A stretch of 64,000 nt of DNA from Deltaproteobacteria bacterium (GTDB taxonomy: Bacteria > Myxococcota_A > Polyangia > GCA-2747355), in assembly GCA_020633415.1 (NCBI GenBank), contig JACKDQ010000006.1, positions 124,001 through 188,000 of the forward strand, read 5' to 3'. The translations under genes and the position numbers were made by a program. Positions 17,336-27,700 of the stretch are shown one piece after another (within the stretch, counting starts at the first letter, position 1; each line of letters starts with the position of its first letter). Under the pieces are notes generated by a model. That model was not told the origin of the DNA. It searched no databases and saw only the letters and a program-made list of their open reading frames with translations.

Positions 17336-18389
17336 CGGCGCTGGTCCGCTCGATCACACCGCCGCCGATCACTTTGTCGGCGCGATAGAACACCGCAACT
17401 TGACCCGGGCTAACACCGAGCGGCGGCTCGGCGAAGTGCACAAGAGCACGGTCAGCGGACAGTCGCTCAACGGTCGCCGGCTGAGGCTGCTGTCGGTAAC
17501 GGACCTGCACGCCGGCTTCACCATCAACTTCATCCATCGCCAACCAGCGCAGGTCGCTAACCTCGAGCGACGTGACCGCCAACGAGCGTTCATCGGTATC
17601 GACGACGACTTGATTCTGCGCCGCGTCGATGCGCACCACGTAGGCGCGACTGCCGAGCGCAAGGCCTAGCCCCTTGCGTTGACCGACGGTATAGCGATGA
17701 ATGCCACGGTGCTCGCCGATCACCCGCCCGGCCAGATCGACGAATGCTCCCGGCGATGCCTTACCGGCAAAGCGCTGCCGCAAGGCCTCGGCAAGATCGC
17801 CGCGCTGGGCGATGCAAGCGTCCTGACTCTCGCTGCGCTCGGCAACGGGCAAACCCAAGCGGCGCGCGTCGGTGCGCACCTGCTCCTTGGTCAACGCACC
17901 GATCGGCAAGAGCGCTCGCGCGCGCTGCTCGTCGCGCAAGGCATATAGAAAATACGACTGATCCTTCGCGCGATCGACGCCACGCCAGAGTGTTCCGTCG
18001 TCATCGATCCGTGCGTGATGACCGCTCGCCACACGCTCGGCGCCGAGCTTGCGCGCGAAGTCGAAGAGCAATCCAAACTTCATCCGCTCGTTGCAGGCCA
18101 CGCAGGGGTTGGGCGTGCGCCCTGCGCGATAGTTCAACCAAGCACTATGCAACACTTGGTCTTCGAAGACTTGTTTGCCATCGATCACGTAGTGGGGAAT
18201 GTCGAGAGCGCCGGCAACCGAACGTGCTGCACTAATTCCCCCGGGACCGCAACAGGAACGCTCGTTGATCTGCTCGGTGCAGTCGAACAACTGCAGCGTC
18301 ATCGCGATCACGTCGAAGCCTTGCTCCTTGAGCAGACCGGCTGCCACAGCCGAGTCGACGCCGCCGCTGAGCGCGATTACGACCCGCAT
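17328..18389 (-). CDS. mnmA: tRNA-specific 2-thiouridylase MnmA
   Basis: 353 residues. It thiolates U34 of Lys, Glu and Gln tRNAs, using ATP and persulfide sulfur. The PP-loop is VVIALSGGVDSAVAAG. The catalytic Cys pair is in TPNPCVACNERMKFG and SQDACIAQRGD. The C-terminal barrel has YTVGQRKGLGLA and SPGQVAVFY. The start overlaps the iscS stop by one base (TAATG), and the stop region overlaps mutM. Pairing with a cysteine desulfurase gives the sulfur donor for the reaction. The sequence APRCGPGGISAARSV-like Cys-rich segment near residue 45 (SCCGPGG) is normal for many MnmA proteins. Confidence 0.95.
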   Translation of the reverse strand: MRVVIALSGGVDSAVAAGLLKEQGFDVIAMTLQLFDCTEQINERSCCGPGGISAARSVAGALDIPHYVIDGKQVFEDQVLHSAWLNYRAGRTPNPCVACNERMKFGLLFDFARKLGAERVASGHHARIDDDGTLWRGVDRAKDQSYFLYALRDEQRARALLPIGALTKEQVRTDARRLGLPVAERSESQDACIAQRGDLAEALRQRFAGKASPGAFVDLAGRVIGEHRGIHRYTVGQRKGLGLALGSRAYVVRIDAAQNQVVVDTDERSLAVTSLEVSDLRWLAMDEVDGEAGVQVRYRQQPQPATVERLSADRALVHFAEPPLGVSPGQVAVFYRADKVIGGGVIERTSADA

Positions 18390-19534
18390 TACTTTGCACC
18401 TTCAATCGAGCGCAAGCGCTCGATTGATTCGGCGATCGCCTCGACAATCTCGGCGAGCTGCTCGGGCGTGTTCCCCAAGCCGAAGGAAATCCGCACCGCC
18501 GCCGCCGCTTGACGAGGCGACTGGCCCATCGCCAGCAGCACGCGCGAAGGCTCGGCGGTGCCGGATGAGCAGGCCGAGCCGACCGAAACAGCGATGCCCT
18601 TAAGGTCGAGGTTCATCAGCAATGCCGCACCTTCAACTCCGCTAAAGCCAATACTCAGCGTATTTGGCAAGCGACTGGCACCCGCGCCGTTGACCCAGCA
18701 TTCGCCGACGCGTTGTTCAAGCGCTGCGGCGAGCGACTCGCGCAGATTCAGCCAATGCGCGGGCTCACCAGCCAGCAGTTTGCTTTTCGCTAGCGCAGCC
18801 GCCGCGCCGAAACCGACGATCGCTGTGACATTCTCGGTGCCAGCGCGTAGTCGCCGCTCCTGGGCACCACCACGAAGTTGCGGCGCGAGCGAGAGACCGC
18901 GGCGGTAGTAGAGCGCGCCGACCCCCTTCGGACCATTCAACTTATGGGCCGAGACCGAGAGCAGATCGACGGGTACCACATTGACGTCGACAGCGAGTTT
19001 GCCGACCGCTTGCACGGCGTCACTATGCACCAGCGCACCGCGCTCGTGGGCCAAAGCGACGATCTGTTCGAGCGGCTGGATTGTGCCCACATCGTTGTTG
19101 GCCCACATCACCGAAACGAGCGTCCGTCGATCGACAAGCTCAGCCAAGCGCTCGAGCACGACACGCCCATCGGCGTCGACCGGTGCAACGACAACTTCGC
19201 GCCCCGCTTGCCGAAGCGCTTCGGCGGTCGCAGCAACCGCGGGATGCTCGACAGCGCTGATCAGCAAACGATCGGCGAGCCCCCGCTCGAACACACCTCG
19301 CAGCGCGAGGTTGTCGGCTTCGGTGCCACCGCTGGTAAACACGATCTGCTCGGCAGGCGCAGCGATCAGACTGGCCAGCTGCTCGCGCGCCAGATCGATG
19401 GCCTGGCGCGCCCGCTGCCCGAATCGATGCACACTCGAAGCGTTGCCAAAGTCGCTACACCAAAACGGCTCCATCGCCAGCTTAACCTCGGCGGCCATCG
19501 GTGTCGTCGCATTGTGATCGAGATACAGCATCAT
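18389..19534 (-). CDS. iscS: Cysteine desulfurase (IscS/NifS type)
   Basis: 381 residues, a class I desulfurase. The N-terminus LYLDHNATTP is family-typical. The PLP lysine is in SVSAHKLNGPKGVGALYY, and the active-site Cys loop is SVGSACSSGTAEPS. It takes sulfur from L-cysteine as an enzyme persulfide for thiolation or Fe-S assembly. No iscU, iscR or hscAB is adjacent; the partner gene is mnmA, one base overlapping, so tRNA thiolation is its most likely local job. Two consecutive ATG codons (19534, 19531) are possible starts, with no strong Shine-Dalgarno. Confidence 0.93.
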   Translation of the reverse strand: MMLYLDHNATTPMAAEVKLAMEPFWCSDFGNASSVHRFGQRARQAIDLAREQLASLIAAPAEQIVFTSGGTEADNLALRGVFERGLADRLLISAVEHPAVAATAEALRQAGREVVVAPVDADGRVVLERLAELVDRRTLVSVMWANNDVGTIQPLEQIVALAHERGALVHSDAVQAVGKLAVDVNVVPVDLLSVSAHKLNGPKGVGALYYRRGLSLAPQLRGGAQERRLRAGTENVTAIVGFGAAAALAKSKLLAGEPAHWLNLRESLAAALEQRVGECWVNGAGASRLPNTLSIGFSGVEGAALLMNLDLKGIAVSVGSACSSGTAEPSRVLLAMGQSPRQAAAAVRISFGLGNTPEQLAEIVEAIAESIERLRSIEGAK

Positions 19535-19593
19535 CTAACGGCTATCGGTCGTTGCTGGCGGTCGACCCAGCGGATGGTTCGTCTTCGCCAGAC

Positions 19594-19621
19594 GGTCTAG
19601 CAGTTCAGGCGCGAATGTCAA
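19594..19621 (-). promoter_or_regulatory. Promoter candidate for iscS-mnmA-mutM
   Basis: On the minus strand a perfect TTGACA (19616-19621) is followed after 16 bases by TAGACC (19594-19599). A TG one base before the hexamer makes it an extended -10 (TGCTAGACC). The predicted RNA start is about 50 bases before ATG 19534 and just past the mobA stop. The weak -10 lowers confidence. Confidence 0.45.
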
Positions 19622-19636
19622 ACGCTGAGCTCGGCG

Positions 19637-20209
19637 CTAGTCCGCGGGTAACTCGTCTGGATAGTTAATATTTATCACGCGTTCCCACCCCGGCGGCGCA
19701 GCAACGGCTCGAACATCGAGACGTGCCAAGAGCTGTTTGATGCTGTAGCGACCGGCTGCCAGCTGCTCTTGCACCAGCGGAAGCACCGCGCGCTGGTAGA
19801 CCCCAAACAGCGGCTGCCAGTTATCGCCTGCAAATATCCAAACATCAGCAGGGCCAGTGGCCGCGCAAAGCCGCTCGACCCAGACCGGCTCGATGCCCCA
19901 CAGATCCCCAGCGGCGAGCAACAGGCGATCTTCGCTCGGCCTCAGGTCAGCGAGCGCAGCAGCGAGACCGTCGAGGGGACCGAGCTGCTGGCCGCTGTCG
20001 GCGATGGTCAACAGGCCGAGGTCGGCAAAGGCATCGTCCGCCCCAGCGACCAAGACGACGCGCGAGCAACACAACGCCAAGCGTGTGGCGATCTGCTTGA
20101 CCAGCGGCACTCCGTCGAGCGGATAGCGTAGCTTATCAGCGCCAAAGCGGCGACCTTGGCCACCAGCGAGAACATAGGCGGGAAGCGCAGTGCGGGCGCT
20201 CTGACTCAT
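19637..20209 (-). CDS. mobA: Molybdenum cofactor guanylyltransferase MobA-like
   Basis: 190 residues, a nucleotidyltransferase that links GMP to molybdopterin. The N-terminal GTP site is YVLAGGQGRRFGADKLRYPLDG, with GP-LDGLAAAL further on. The usual CDMP metal motif appears as AAGDLWG, keeping the Asp. The end motif INYPDELP (normally NINTPEE-like) fits MobA. The start overlaps the histidine kinase stop by four bases (ATGA). No other molybdenum cofactor gene or molybdoenzyme is nearby. A related nucleotidyltransferase (MocA-type) cannot be fully excluded. Confidence 0.85.
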   Translation of the reverse strand: MSQSARTALPAYVLAGGQGRRFGADKLRYPLDGVPLVKQIATRLALCCSRVVLVAGADDAFADLGLLTIADSGQQLGPLDGLAAALADLRPSEDRLLLAAGDLWGIEPVWVERLCAATGPADVWIFAGDNWQPLFGVYQRAVLPLVQEQLAAGRYSIKQLLARLDVRAVAAPPGWERVININYPDELPAD

Positions 20210-21675
20210 GGCAATTGGCCGAGCTGACTCTGTGGCACCGTCGCGCTGACGACCGTACCTCCATTAGCGCGACGAGTGATCTTCAACAGACCGCCGGCGA
20301 GCTGGGCGCGCTCTCGCATGCTGGCTAGCCCCAGCGCGCGGCGCTCGACCAACCGCTCGTCAGTGATGCCGACCCCGTCGTCGGCAACGATCAGCATCAA
20401 GCCATCGTCGTCGAGCTGCAGGCGAATCGATACGTGGTCGCATTGGGCGTGGCGTATCGCGTTAGTGATCGCCTCCTGAGCGATGCGATAGAATGCGACG
20501 GCGACCGCGCCGGGCACGCTGTCTACCGCACCAATGACAACGACCTCGACGGAGGGATGCCCTGCCTTGAGGTTGAGCTCGGCGGCGAGGGTTTCCAGCG
20601 CAGAGGCCAAACCAAGATCGTCGAGCACGGCGGGACGCAGCTGATAGGCCATCTCGCGAACCAACGTCAGAGCTTCGTCGACGCGCTGACAGAGCTGATC
20701 GGCGCCGGCGACAACGCGCTGCGAATCCTCGCGGTTCTGACAGATCCAGGCGGCATCCATTTTTAGCACAGCGAGCATCTGGCCAACGACATCGTGAAGC
20801 TCGCGCGCGATCCGCACGCGCTCCTCCTCTTGTGCGGCGATTACCTGCGCACCGAGTGCGCGGTTTTGGGCGAGCAACTCGCGCGTCTCGGTGATGTCGC
20901 GGGCGATGCCCATCACCCACTTCGGCGTACCGTCTTGTTCTCGAACCAGCGCTGCGCTGCCGAGGAACGTCGCCCGCTGCCCATGTAGCGTGGTCACGCT
21001 GTACTCCATGTCGCGCACCACCCCCTGCTCGAGTAACCGCATCGTATCTTTGGATTGCTGCGCAATCCCCTCGGCGCCGATCAAGTCACGGATGTTGGGG
21101 CAACGCTCGATCAGCTCTTCGCCGCTGCTCAAGCCGTGCGCTTCAGCCATCGCCCGGTTGGCAGCGATGATTCGCCCATCGAGCTCCATCAAAGTAATCA
21201 CGTCGGGGCAGGTCTCGACGAGCAAGCGGTAGAGGTTCTCGCTCTGTTTGAGCGCGCGCTCGGCCTGTTTTACGGCGTCAACATCGGTCACCACGCCCAA
21301 CACGGCGACGGCCGCGCCGCGGCCTTCCTTGCTGGCGTCACGGGCTAGCTCTTGCACATCTTCGCTGATCGCGACCAAACGCGTGTGGTTGATCGCTGCC
21401 ACGCGCTTGCCGTCTTTGCGGATGTATGTGTACTCGTAGGGTGCGACTTCTTCGCCTCGCTCATGAGCGGTCACCGCGGCGATCACCGCGGGCAAGGATG
21501 CCTCGTCGACGATCAGGCGCAGATCTAACTCGCGCAGCTCGCTGAGCGTATAGCCGATCGCTTGCTGGGCAGCGAGGTTCGCATAAAGGACCTGTCGCCG
21601 AAAATGGAGGAAGGCCGGGATCGGCAGCAAATCGAGCGGCTGCAGGTCGGCACGATCGAGCAGCGGTGGACGCAC
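20206..21675 (-). CDS. PAS-domain sensor histidine kinase (NarX/HisKA_3 class)
   Basis: 489 residues from GTG 21675, four bases past the stop of the upstream gene. Two PAS domains (about 10-130 and 145-265) precede a HisKA_3 dimerisation domain with phospho-acceptor His in ARELHDVVGQML. The HATPase domain has NAIRHAQCD (N box), VADDGVGI (G1) and GLASMRERA (G2). There is no membrane segment, so it is a soluble sensor; PAS ligand unknown. No response regulator gene is beside it, which makes it an orphan kinase. A TTG-started longer form (21729) would overlap the upstream gene by 50 bases and is less likely. It is translationally coupled to mobA. Confidence 0.88.
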   Translation of the reverse strand: MRPPLLDRADLQPLDLLPIPAFLHFRRQVLYANLAAQQAIGYTLSELRELDLRLIVDEASLPAVIAAVTAHERGEEVAPYEYTYIRKDGKRVAAINHTRLVAISEDVQELARDASKEGRGAAVAVLGVVTDVDAVKQAERALKQSENLYRLLVETCPDVITLMELDGRIIAANRAMAEAHGLSSGEELIERCPNIRDLIGAEGIAQQSKDTMRLLEQGVVRDMEYSVTTLHGQRATFLGSAALVREQDGTPKWVMGIARDITETRELLAQNRALGAQVIAAQEEERVRIARELHDVVGQMLAVLKMDAAWICQNREDSQRVVAGADQLCQRVDEALTLVREMAYQLRPAVLDDLGLASALETLAAELNLKAGHPSVEVVVIGAVDSVPGAVAVAFYRIAQEAITNAIRHAQCDHVSIRLQLDDDGLMLIVADDGVGITDERLVERRALGLASMRERAQLAGGLLKITRRANGGTVVSATVPQSQLGQLP

Positions 21676-21679
21676 GCGC

Positions 21680-22900
21680 CTAACTCTCGAGCGACCGAAC
21701 GAACAGGCCACTAAGCAACTTGGGCTCAAACCAAGTCGACTTGGGCGGCATCACCTCACCGGCATCGGCGATCTCCAGCATCTGCTCGATCTCGACGGGC
21801 GGCATCGAAAACGCAACGCCCTGCGCTCCGGCCGCCTCGGTCAGTTCCGGCAATCCGCGGATGCCACCGACGAACGAAATCCGCGGATCGGCGCGAACAT
21901 CCTCGATGCCGAGCAGTGGTCCGATCAACTCGGACTGTAGAACAGCTGCCGGCAGGCGCGCCGCGAGACTCGCCGCCTGCGGCGTCTCAACTTGGCCCAA
22001 GCCGTACCATTTTCCTGCCAACCACATCCGACACAGCTCACCGGCCTGAGGCTGACCATTAGAAACCTCGGAAACGGGAAAGCGCAACCGAATCGCGGCA
22101 AGTAATGCTTGCGCTGAGTGTTGGCCGAGGTCGGTGACCACGCGGTTGTAGGCCATGATATTCAATTGGTGATCGGCAAACAGCGCGGCCAAAAAGCGCC
22201 GATGGGCCGGCAGCTCGCGCCCCGCCGCTAGCGCACGGCGTCGCACTTCCGATCCCGCCGCACTGCGGTGGTGACCATCGGCAATGTAGAGTTGCGGCAG
22301 TTTGGCGAACAGCGACTGCAAGGCACTCGCGTCGTCGACCGACAAGCGCCACACCGTGTGTCCCACGCCGTTGTCGTCAACAAAGTTGTACAGCGGCTCA
22401 GTCGCTTGATGTCGCGCGAGCTCCCGATCGATCTCGGCGTCGGCGCGATAGGTCAGAAAGACCAGACCGGTGTTGGCCCGGGTGGCCTCGATATGCTCGA
22501 CACGATCTTGCAGCGCCTGCGATCGTGTATGCTCGTGACGCTTGATCAGCCCATTGTCATATTCGTCGATCGACGCGGCGGCCACGACACCGATCTGACG
22601 GTGCTGGCCCATCGTTTGGCGATACAGGTAGAGCGTCGGCTGATCGTCGCGCAGGAGCAGCCCCTCGCTCTGTAAGCCCAGCAGATTTGCTCGCGCTTGT
22701 TGGCGAAGCTCCTCGGGCTCAACCTCCGCGCCTGGTGGAAAATTGACCTCGGGGCGGATTACCCGCATGAAGCTTTTCGGATGTCGCGCGACCAACGCGC
22801 GCATCTCCTGATCGCTGACCACATCGTAAGGTGGCGAGACGATGTCCGCAGCGACGTCGGGACGGGGGCGAATGGCGGCAAAGGGGAGGATACTGGCCAT
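21680..22900 (-). CDS. DUF1015 family protein
   Basis: 406 residues. The start ILPFAAIRPRPDVAADIVSPPYDVV and the internal LYLYRQ...GVVAAASIDEYDNGLIKRHEHT and YIADGHHRSAA are hallmarks of DUF1015. The family is widespread and often sits beside serine-metabolism genes, but its reaction is not known to me, and none of those neighbours is here. The HEHT and DGHHR segments are the obvious candidate catalytic or phosphate-binding residues (inference). ATG 22900 is the natural start. It is immediately upstream of the PAS kinase gene, four bases apart. Confidence 0.85.
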   Translation of the reverse strand: MASILPFAAIRPRPDVAADIVSPPYDVVSDQEMRALVARHPKSFMRVIRPEVNFPPGAEVEPEELRQQARANLLGLQSEGLLLRDDQPTLYLYRQTMGQHRQIGVVAAASIDEYDNGLIKRHEHTRSQALQDRVEHIEATRANTGLVFLTYRADAEIDRELARHQATEPLYNFVDDNGVGHTVWRLSVDDASALQSLFAKLPQLYIADGHHRSAAGSEVRRRALAAGRELPAHRRFLAALFADHQLNIMAYNRVVTDLGQHSAQALLAAIRLRFPVSEVSNGQPQAGELCRMWLAGKWYGLGQVETPQAASLAARLPAAVLQSELIGPLLGIEDVRADPRISFVGGIRGLPELTEAAGAQGVAFSMPPVEIEQMLEIADAGEVMPPKSTWFEPKLLSGLFVRSLES

Positions 22901-22983
22901 GAGCGGCAGTTTACCCTCGGCGGCAAAGCGTACCCAAGCCCTTTGTCACGCCTTGCCGCTTGCCAGAAAACCTCAGGGCTAAC

Positions 22984-23985
22984 TCAGCTGGCCGCTGAAC
23001 CACCGATCAGCGCAGCGGCGGCGATCGTCGTAACCTGGACCAGAATGTCAACGGTATCCTCGTCGTAGACATCGGGCTGATCGGAAAGGCAGCAGATGAT
23101 GCCCTGCGGCGAAACGTCGAGCGACATCGGCGCGATCAGCGCCTGCTTGGCATGGCCGGCGAGCGCGGGAAAAATCCGCTCGTCTGCCAGTGCCGGGCCG
23201 GCCTGCTCAAGACCAAAGCGCGTCAGCCGCCGCACCAAGTCCGCTGCCGGGCAGCGCAAGCCGGCGACAATCGCCACGCGGAAGGTCTCGCCGCTACGAT
23301 AGACGATAAACCCACCGTCCATCGGCGCGAGTCGCCGTAGCACGTTGGTCAGCAGCTTTTCCGTCTCCCGGTGGTCGGCAGCGAGCAAGCAACGCAAGCT
23401 CAACTGATAGAGCAAGGCCAACACATCGCGTTGGTGCTTGAGATGCTCTAAAGACGGTTCGAGGTGGCTCGCCACGTGGGCTTCCGCCTGGGAGAGATCG
23501 GCCGGCGCTGAACCTTCTTGTCGGGCCAGCGTTTGCGCGTCGGCTGTCTCGATGCTCGCCGAGGAATCATCGAGTGAAAACGCTTCCATGGCGATCGCTG
23601 GCGCCATTTCCTCGTCCATCACTAGGCGATAGATATGGGCCTTCGATAGCCAAATTTCGTCGCCAAGGCGTACGACCTGCTGGCCTTCGACGCGCTGAGC
23701 ATTGATGAACGTGCCGTTGCCGCTGCCCAGATCGCGCAAAGTGATCCGGCCACCCTCGTTGATCAGTTCGCAGTGAGCGCGCGAGATCCGCGGGTCGGCC
23801 AAGACGATATCGTTGCGCTCGTCGCGACCAAGGCGAGTCAAACCGGGAGCCAGCTCAAAGCCGCGACCGCTGAGCCCTTCGTCGGCAACGGGAACAAGCT
23901 TGGCCACGCCGGCACCCTGGGCTTTGAGCATGCCCAGGGCCGGAACATTGTCAAAGAGGGTATTGCCTCGGCGAATTCCGCCCAT
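22984..23985 (-). CDS. FHA-GAF signalling protein
   Basis: 333 residues. Residues about 45-125 are an FHA domain that binds phosphothreonine: TRLGRDERNDIVLADPRISR with the conserved Arg, Ser and His (SRAHCEL), then LRDLGSGNGTFIN. After an acidic linker (125-175), residues about 180-330 look like a GAF domain (HQRDVLALLYQLS...LLTNVLRRLAPMDGGFIVY...GIICCLSD). Such proteins read Ser/Thr phosphorylation and small ligands. A Ser/Thr kinase gene is present in the window but 28 kb away. The gene stands between the aldolase-like gene (45 bases) and DUF1015 (83 bases), same strand. Confidence 0.85.
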   Translation of the reverse strand: MGGIRRGNTLFDNVPALGMLKAQGAGVAKLVPVADEGLSGRGFELAPGLTRLGRDERNDIVLADPRISRAHCELINEGGRITLRDLGSGNGTFINAQRVEGQQVVRLGDEIWLSKAHIYRLVMDEEMAPAIAMEAFSLDDSSASIETADAQTLARQEGSAPADLSQAEAHVASHLEPSLEHLKHQRDVLALLYQLSLRCLLAADHRETEKLLTNVLRRLAPMDGGFIVYRSGETFRVAIVAGLRCPAADLVRRLTRFGLEQAGPALADERIFPALAGHAKQALIAPMSLDVSPQGIICCLSDQPDVYDEDTVDILVQVTTIAAAALIGGSAAS

Positions 23986-24030
23986 GACCTCAGACTACCA
24001 ACGAAATAGCGCTCGTGGCAAAGGGGCCGC

Positions 24031-24723
24031 TTAACGGGCGAAACTACAGAGCCCGACCCCCTGGCCGGCGCATTCGCGACCGTAGGCGCGCGCCAACTCG
24101 GTCACCAAAACCTGACCCGCTTCTTCGGCGCTCTTGCCAAAGACAATAATGCCGTCCTCGTGGCCAGCCATCGAGAGAATCCGCCGTTCGGCGAGGGCGG
24201 TCTGTTGGTAAAGGCGCTGAACTTCGTGAGCCATTTGCGGCGTACCGTAAGCGACGCCCGCGGCGGTCGTCGGCAAGCGCAAGGCCTGAGCCTGACGCCA
24301 GAGCACTGGCGAATGGCCGTGGAGCACAAAGCGGATTTGCGGGGAGAGATCATAAATCGCCCCGTGGGTCATCGACTCCGACGAGGGCAGGATCGCGCCG
24401 AAGCTACTAACCCGATTGAACTGATAGTCGTAGCGGGTGACCACACAGAAGTCGTCGATGCCGACGCACGGTGTACCACCGGTCTGCGTTCCGGTGATCA
24501 GAAAGGCGCGCTCTCCACGCGCTGCAGCTGGGGCGCCGATACGGCCGCTAACGTTGCCGTATCCGGCACCACCGTAAAGGTCGCCCCGTTGGCCGACCAA
24601 ACCGGTCTTGGCCATGATTTCCCGCCAGGCAGCCAGCTGGCAGGTCAAGTCGCCAAAACGACGCACCGGCAGCGAGCGATGCTCATGCTCAGCGGTAAAC
24701 TTGATGACGCCTTCGTCGTGCAC
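24031..24723 (-). CDS. Class II aldolase/adducin-like protein
   Basis: 230 residues. GYGNVSGRIG, LITGTQTGG, LPSSESMTHGAIY and VLHGHSPVLW follow the class II aldolase/adducin plan, in which the HxH and a later His bind zinc and a Glu in the SSE segment is catalytic. The later AGHEDGIIVFG supplies the third His. It may act on a sugar phosphate or a methylthio-sugar, but the substrate is not evident and no sugar pathway gene is close. The start is GTG 24723, with GGGTGGG just upstream; weakly supported. Confidence 0.75.
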   Translation of the reverse strand: MHDEGVIKFTAEHEHRSLPVRRFGDLTCQLAAWREIMAKTGLVGQRGDLYGGAGYGNVSGRIGAPAAARGERAFLITGTQTGGTPCVGIDDFCVVTRYDYQFNRVSSFGAILPSSESMTHGAIYDLSPQIRFVLHGHSPVLWRQAQALRLPTTAAGVAYGTPQMAHEVQRLYQQTALAERRILSMAGHEDGIIVFGKSAEEAGQVLVTELARAYGRECAGQGVGLCSFAR

Positions 24724-24771
24724 CCCACCCTTTTACACGGCTGGAGGTCGACAGGCAACGGCCACTGAGCG

Positions 24772-27700
24772 TTAGCGCAGATCGACGCGACCAAGTGCGA
24801 CGCGTGCCCCATCGTTCATGATCACAAACGGTAGCTGACGAAACGTCAGCCCACCGTGGCCATCATGGGCGATCGCCTCGACCTTGCCCATGCCATAGCC
24901 CATCGGTCCGCGCGAGTAATAGTGAACGCTCAAGCGATAGGGGTAGCCGCGCGGCTCGCCCTCGATCGCAAACCCTTCGGGGCCATAGCCCGTGGTCACA
25001 TCGGCGAGCAGCTGCCCACCGCTAGCTAGGTGCGGCTGGCTGTAAAAAGCATGGTCGCCATTTCGATCGTAGACGTGCAGATCGACGTCGTTGGTGTCGG
25101 TTTCCCAACTGAGCACGAAGCGCAGCGATGGGCCGGTGGCGATCGTCGCACCGACTTCGGCCAGACGCTGCTGCAGTTCCTCGCGTCGCTTGGGGAAGCG
25201 CGAGAGGATCACGGCTGCGACCACACCGAGATCTTGACGAAGCAGCTGCTCGACCGCGCGGAAACGCCCGGACGGGTAGTTGCGCTTGAGCGCCAATTCG
25301 AGGGTCGTTAGCGCAGCTTGCGGCTGATCAAGGCGAAGCAAGGCAAACGCCAGTAAGCGATGGCTGTTGGGGTGATCGGGACGCTGCTTGAGCGCTTCGG
25401 CATAGCTGTCGGCGGCCAGCTGCTGGGCGATCTCACCCAATGCCTCGAGCCGTCCACCGGCGAAACGCCGCATGTCAGCGCGTGAGGGATAGAGATCGAT
25501 GATCGATCCGTAAGCGCGTGCCGCAGTACTCAGCGCACCAGCAGCGGTCAACGCCTCACCCAGAGCGACCAAAGCCAACACATCGGCTGGCGCGCGGTCA
25601 CGCCAAGCGAGGGCGCGACGCAAGCCCGCCGCGAATTGCCGCCGCTTGAGCAAGCTTGAGACCGCAGCGAAGTCGCCCGAATGGGGCTGCGGACCGTGCG
25701 CGCCGTGCCCGCTTGGCGCTGGGCGGTGGCCAACGACGCCCAGTCCACCAAACGGATTGGCAACAATCTGGCGCCGATCTCGGCGATGCGCCCGTCGACG
25801 GCGCTCTGTCTCGCGCCGCACTCGCTCACCGCCGCGTAGCGCGCCGAGCTGGCCGCGCCTACGCCCACGCAGCGCAGCGCGTTGGCCACGCTCACTTTCT
25901 CCACGCGCCAGGCTATTGCCGAGCGCATTCGTCCGCGGACCGCTTGGCGTTCGCGATCGATCACCCGTCGTCACCGTCTGAGCACCATCGCCGTGGCGTG
26001 ACGACACTGAGGCGCCCGTACCGATTTGGGCCCCCGTCGCCCGACCGGCCACCCCACCACGATCAACCTCCGCTCGCCCAGGGCGAGACGAAATTCGCGG
26101 CGTGAGCGCGACGCTGCCGGACACCTCCTGTTCATCCTGTGCTTTGCGGTTCTTTTCGCCATCGAGCAGGCCAGTCCCGCTGTGTCCGTCGCGAAAACCC
26201 GGGCGCGAGACGCTTACCGTTGTCGGCTCGGTCCTTGGCGCCTCGGTCGGCGCCTCCTCTTCGAGCCGGTCCTTGCCGCTGGCCGTCGGCTGCGGGCTAT
26301 TCACGGCGGTAATGTCCGGCTGCGGCGGCGGCACCTTGGTCACCGCTTGCGCCGGCCTGCTGCGCAGCTTCAGCCCCTCCTTCGTCAGGTCTTGTTTGTT
26401 GCGCGACACCGTGGTTCGCGGCGCCGGGCGAGTCACGCGGACCGCGTAGATCGGCCGTTTGCGCGGCAACAGCGTCAGCCCCCCATCGGTCACGGTGAGG
26501 ATCTCGCTGAGCGCGCGACGATCGATGTTAAAGCGCGCATAATCGGCCTCGGTCTCGAGCACCAACAGCGCGGTGTAATCGGTCAGCACGCGATGCTGCT
26601 GAGAGAGTTCGATGATCTGCTCTCGCAAGCGCTGGCGTTGCCGATCTTGCTCGGGCGCTGTGCGCGCTCGCTGGTCGAAAAGGTGTGAGATCTGGGCTTG
26701 GGCCGCGGCGCGCGCCAACAGCGGCCGCGCGGTCGGTGCCAAGCGTACTTTGTGACGCTGTTTGAGCGGACCATCGAGCCTAACGACCAACTCCGCTTGG
26801 GGAGCATTCAACTCGGCAAAGACCAACCGCTCGTCGCCTGGCACAAGCCCATCGAGCTGCGCCGGCCAAACCCAGCGCGCACCGGCGATCACCACGTCAA
26901 CGCCGGACACTGTCGGGGCGCTTAGTCGTCCGACCAACGCATCGACGGGCAGCTCAGCGTCGAGAACAGCTCCGTCGTGCGGCAAAGTCGAACGGGTCAG
27001 CTGCTCGGCGAGCTGCTGATCGCGGATACCGCCGACGAGCAACAGATCGAGCCGTCGATAGCCGTCGCGCAACTCGGTGACCGCTTGGCGCAGCTGCTCG
27101 GGCTCGAGCAAGCCTGCCGTCGCCACAGCGTCACCGACGATCAACAGCCGCCCGCCCTGATGTTGTTTGGCCCAGCCCAGCGCGTTGTATAGGTTGGAGG
27201 CACCAAGCGCGCGCCGCTTGCGGATCTTATCGAGGTGAGCGCCCGCGAAGCGACGTGCGGCGCCGTGAAAGATCGGCGCGACCACCTGATCGAAGGCGGC
27301 AACACGCAACTTGAAGTCGCCGTGCCTTTGGACCAACACCTTGACCAAGTTCCCCAGTAGGCGGACTTGGTCGTCAAAGCCGAGCGCACGCGAAGCGCTG
27401 CTATCGAACAGCACGACCAGCGACTTGATCGGCTCAACGGCTTGGGTGATCTGTGGCGTCACGCGGATCACAGCCAGGTTACCGTTGCTCAACCCCTCAA
27501 CATCAGAGAGCGCCGGCACGGAAAAGTCCTCGCTGGGCTCGAAGTCGCGCTTGTCGATGCGAATGACCCGCTGGGCCATCACCTGCCCACCGAGTGACGA
27601 GCTCAGTTTGAGCTGGCGAGGTCGCTCGAGGAATGCCGCAATCTTCAGATGATCGATCTTCGGTAATCCGCGCAAGGGCAACTGATAGGCGGTCTGGGCA

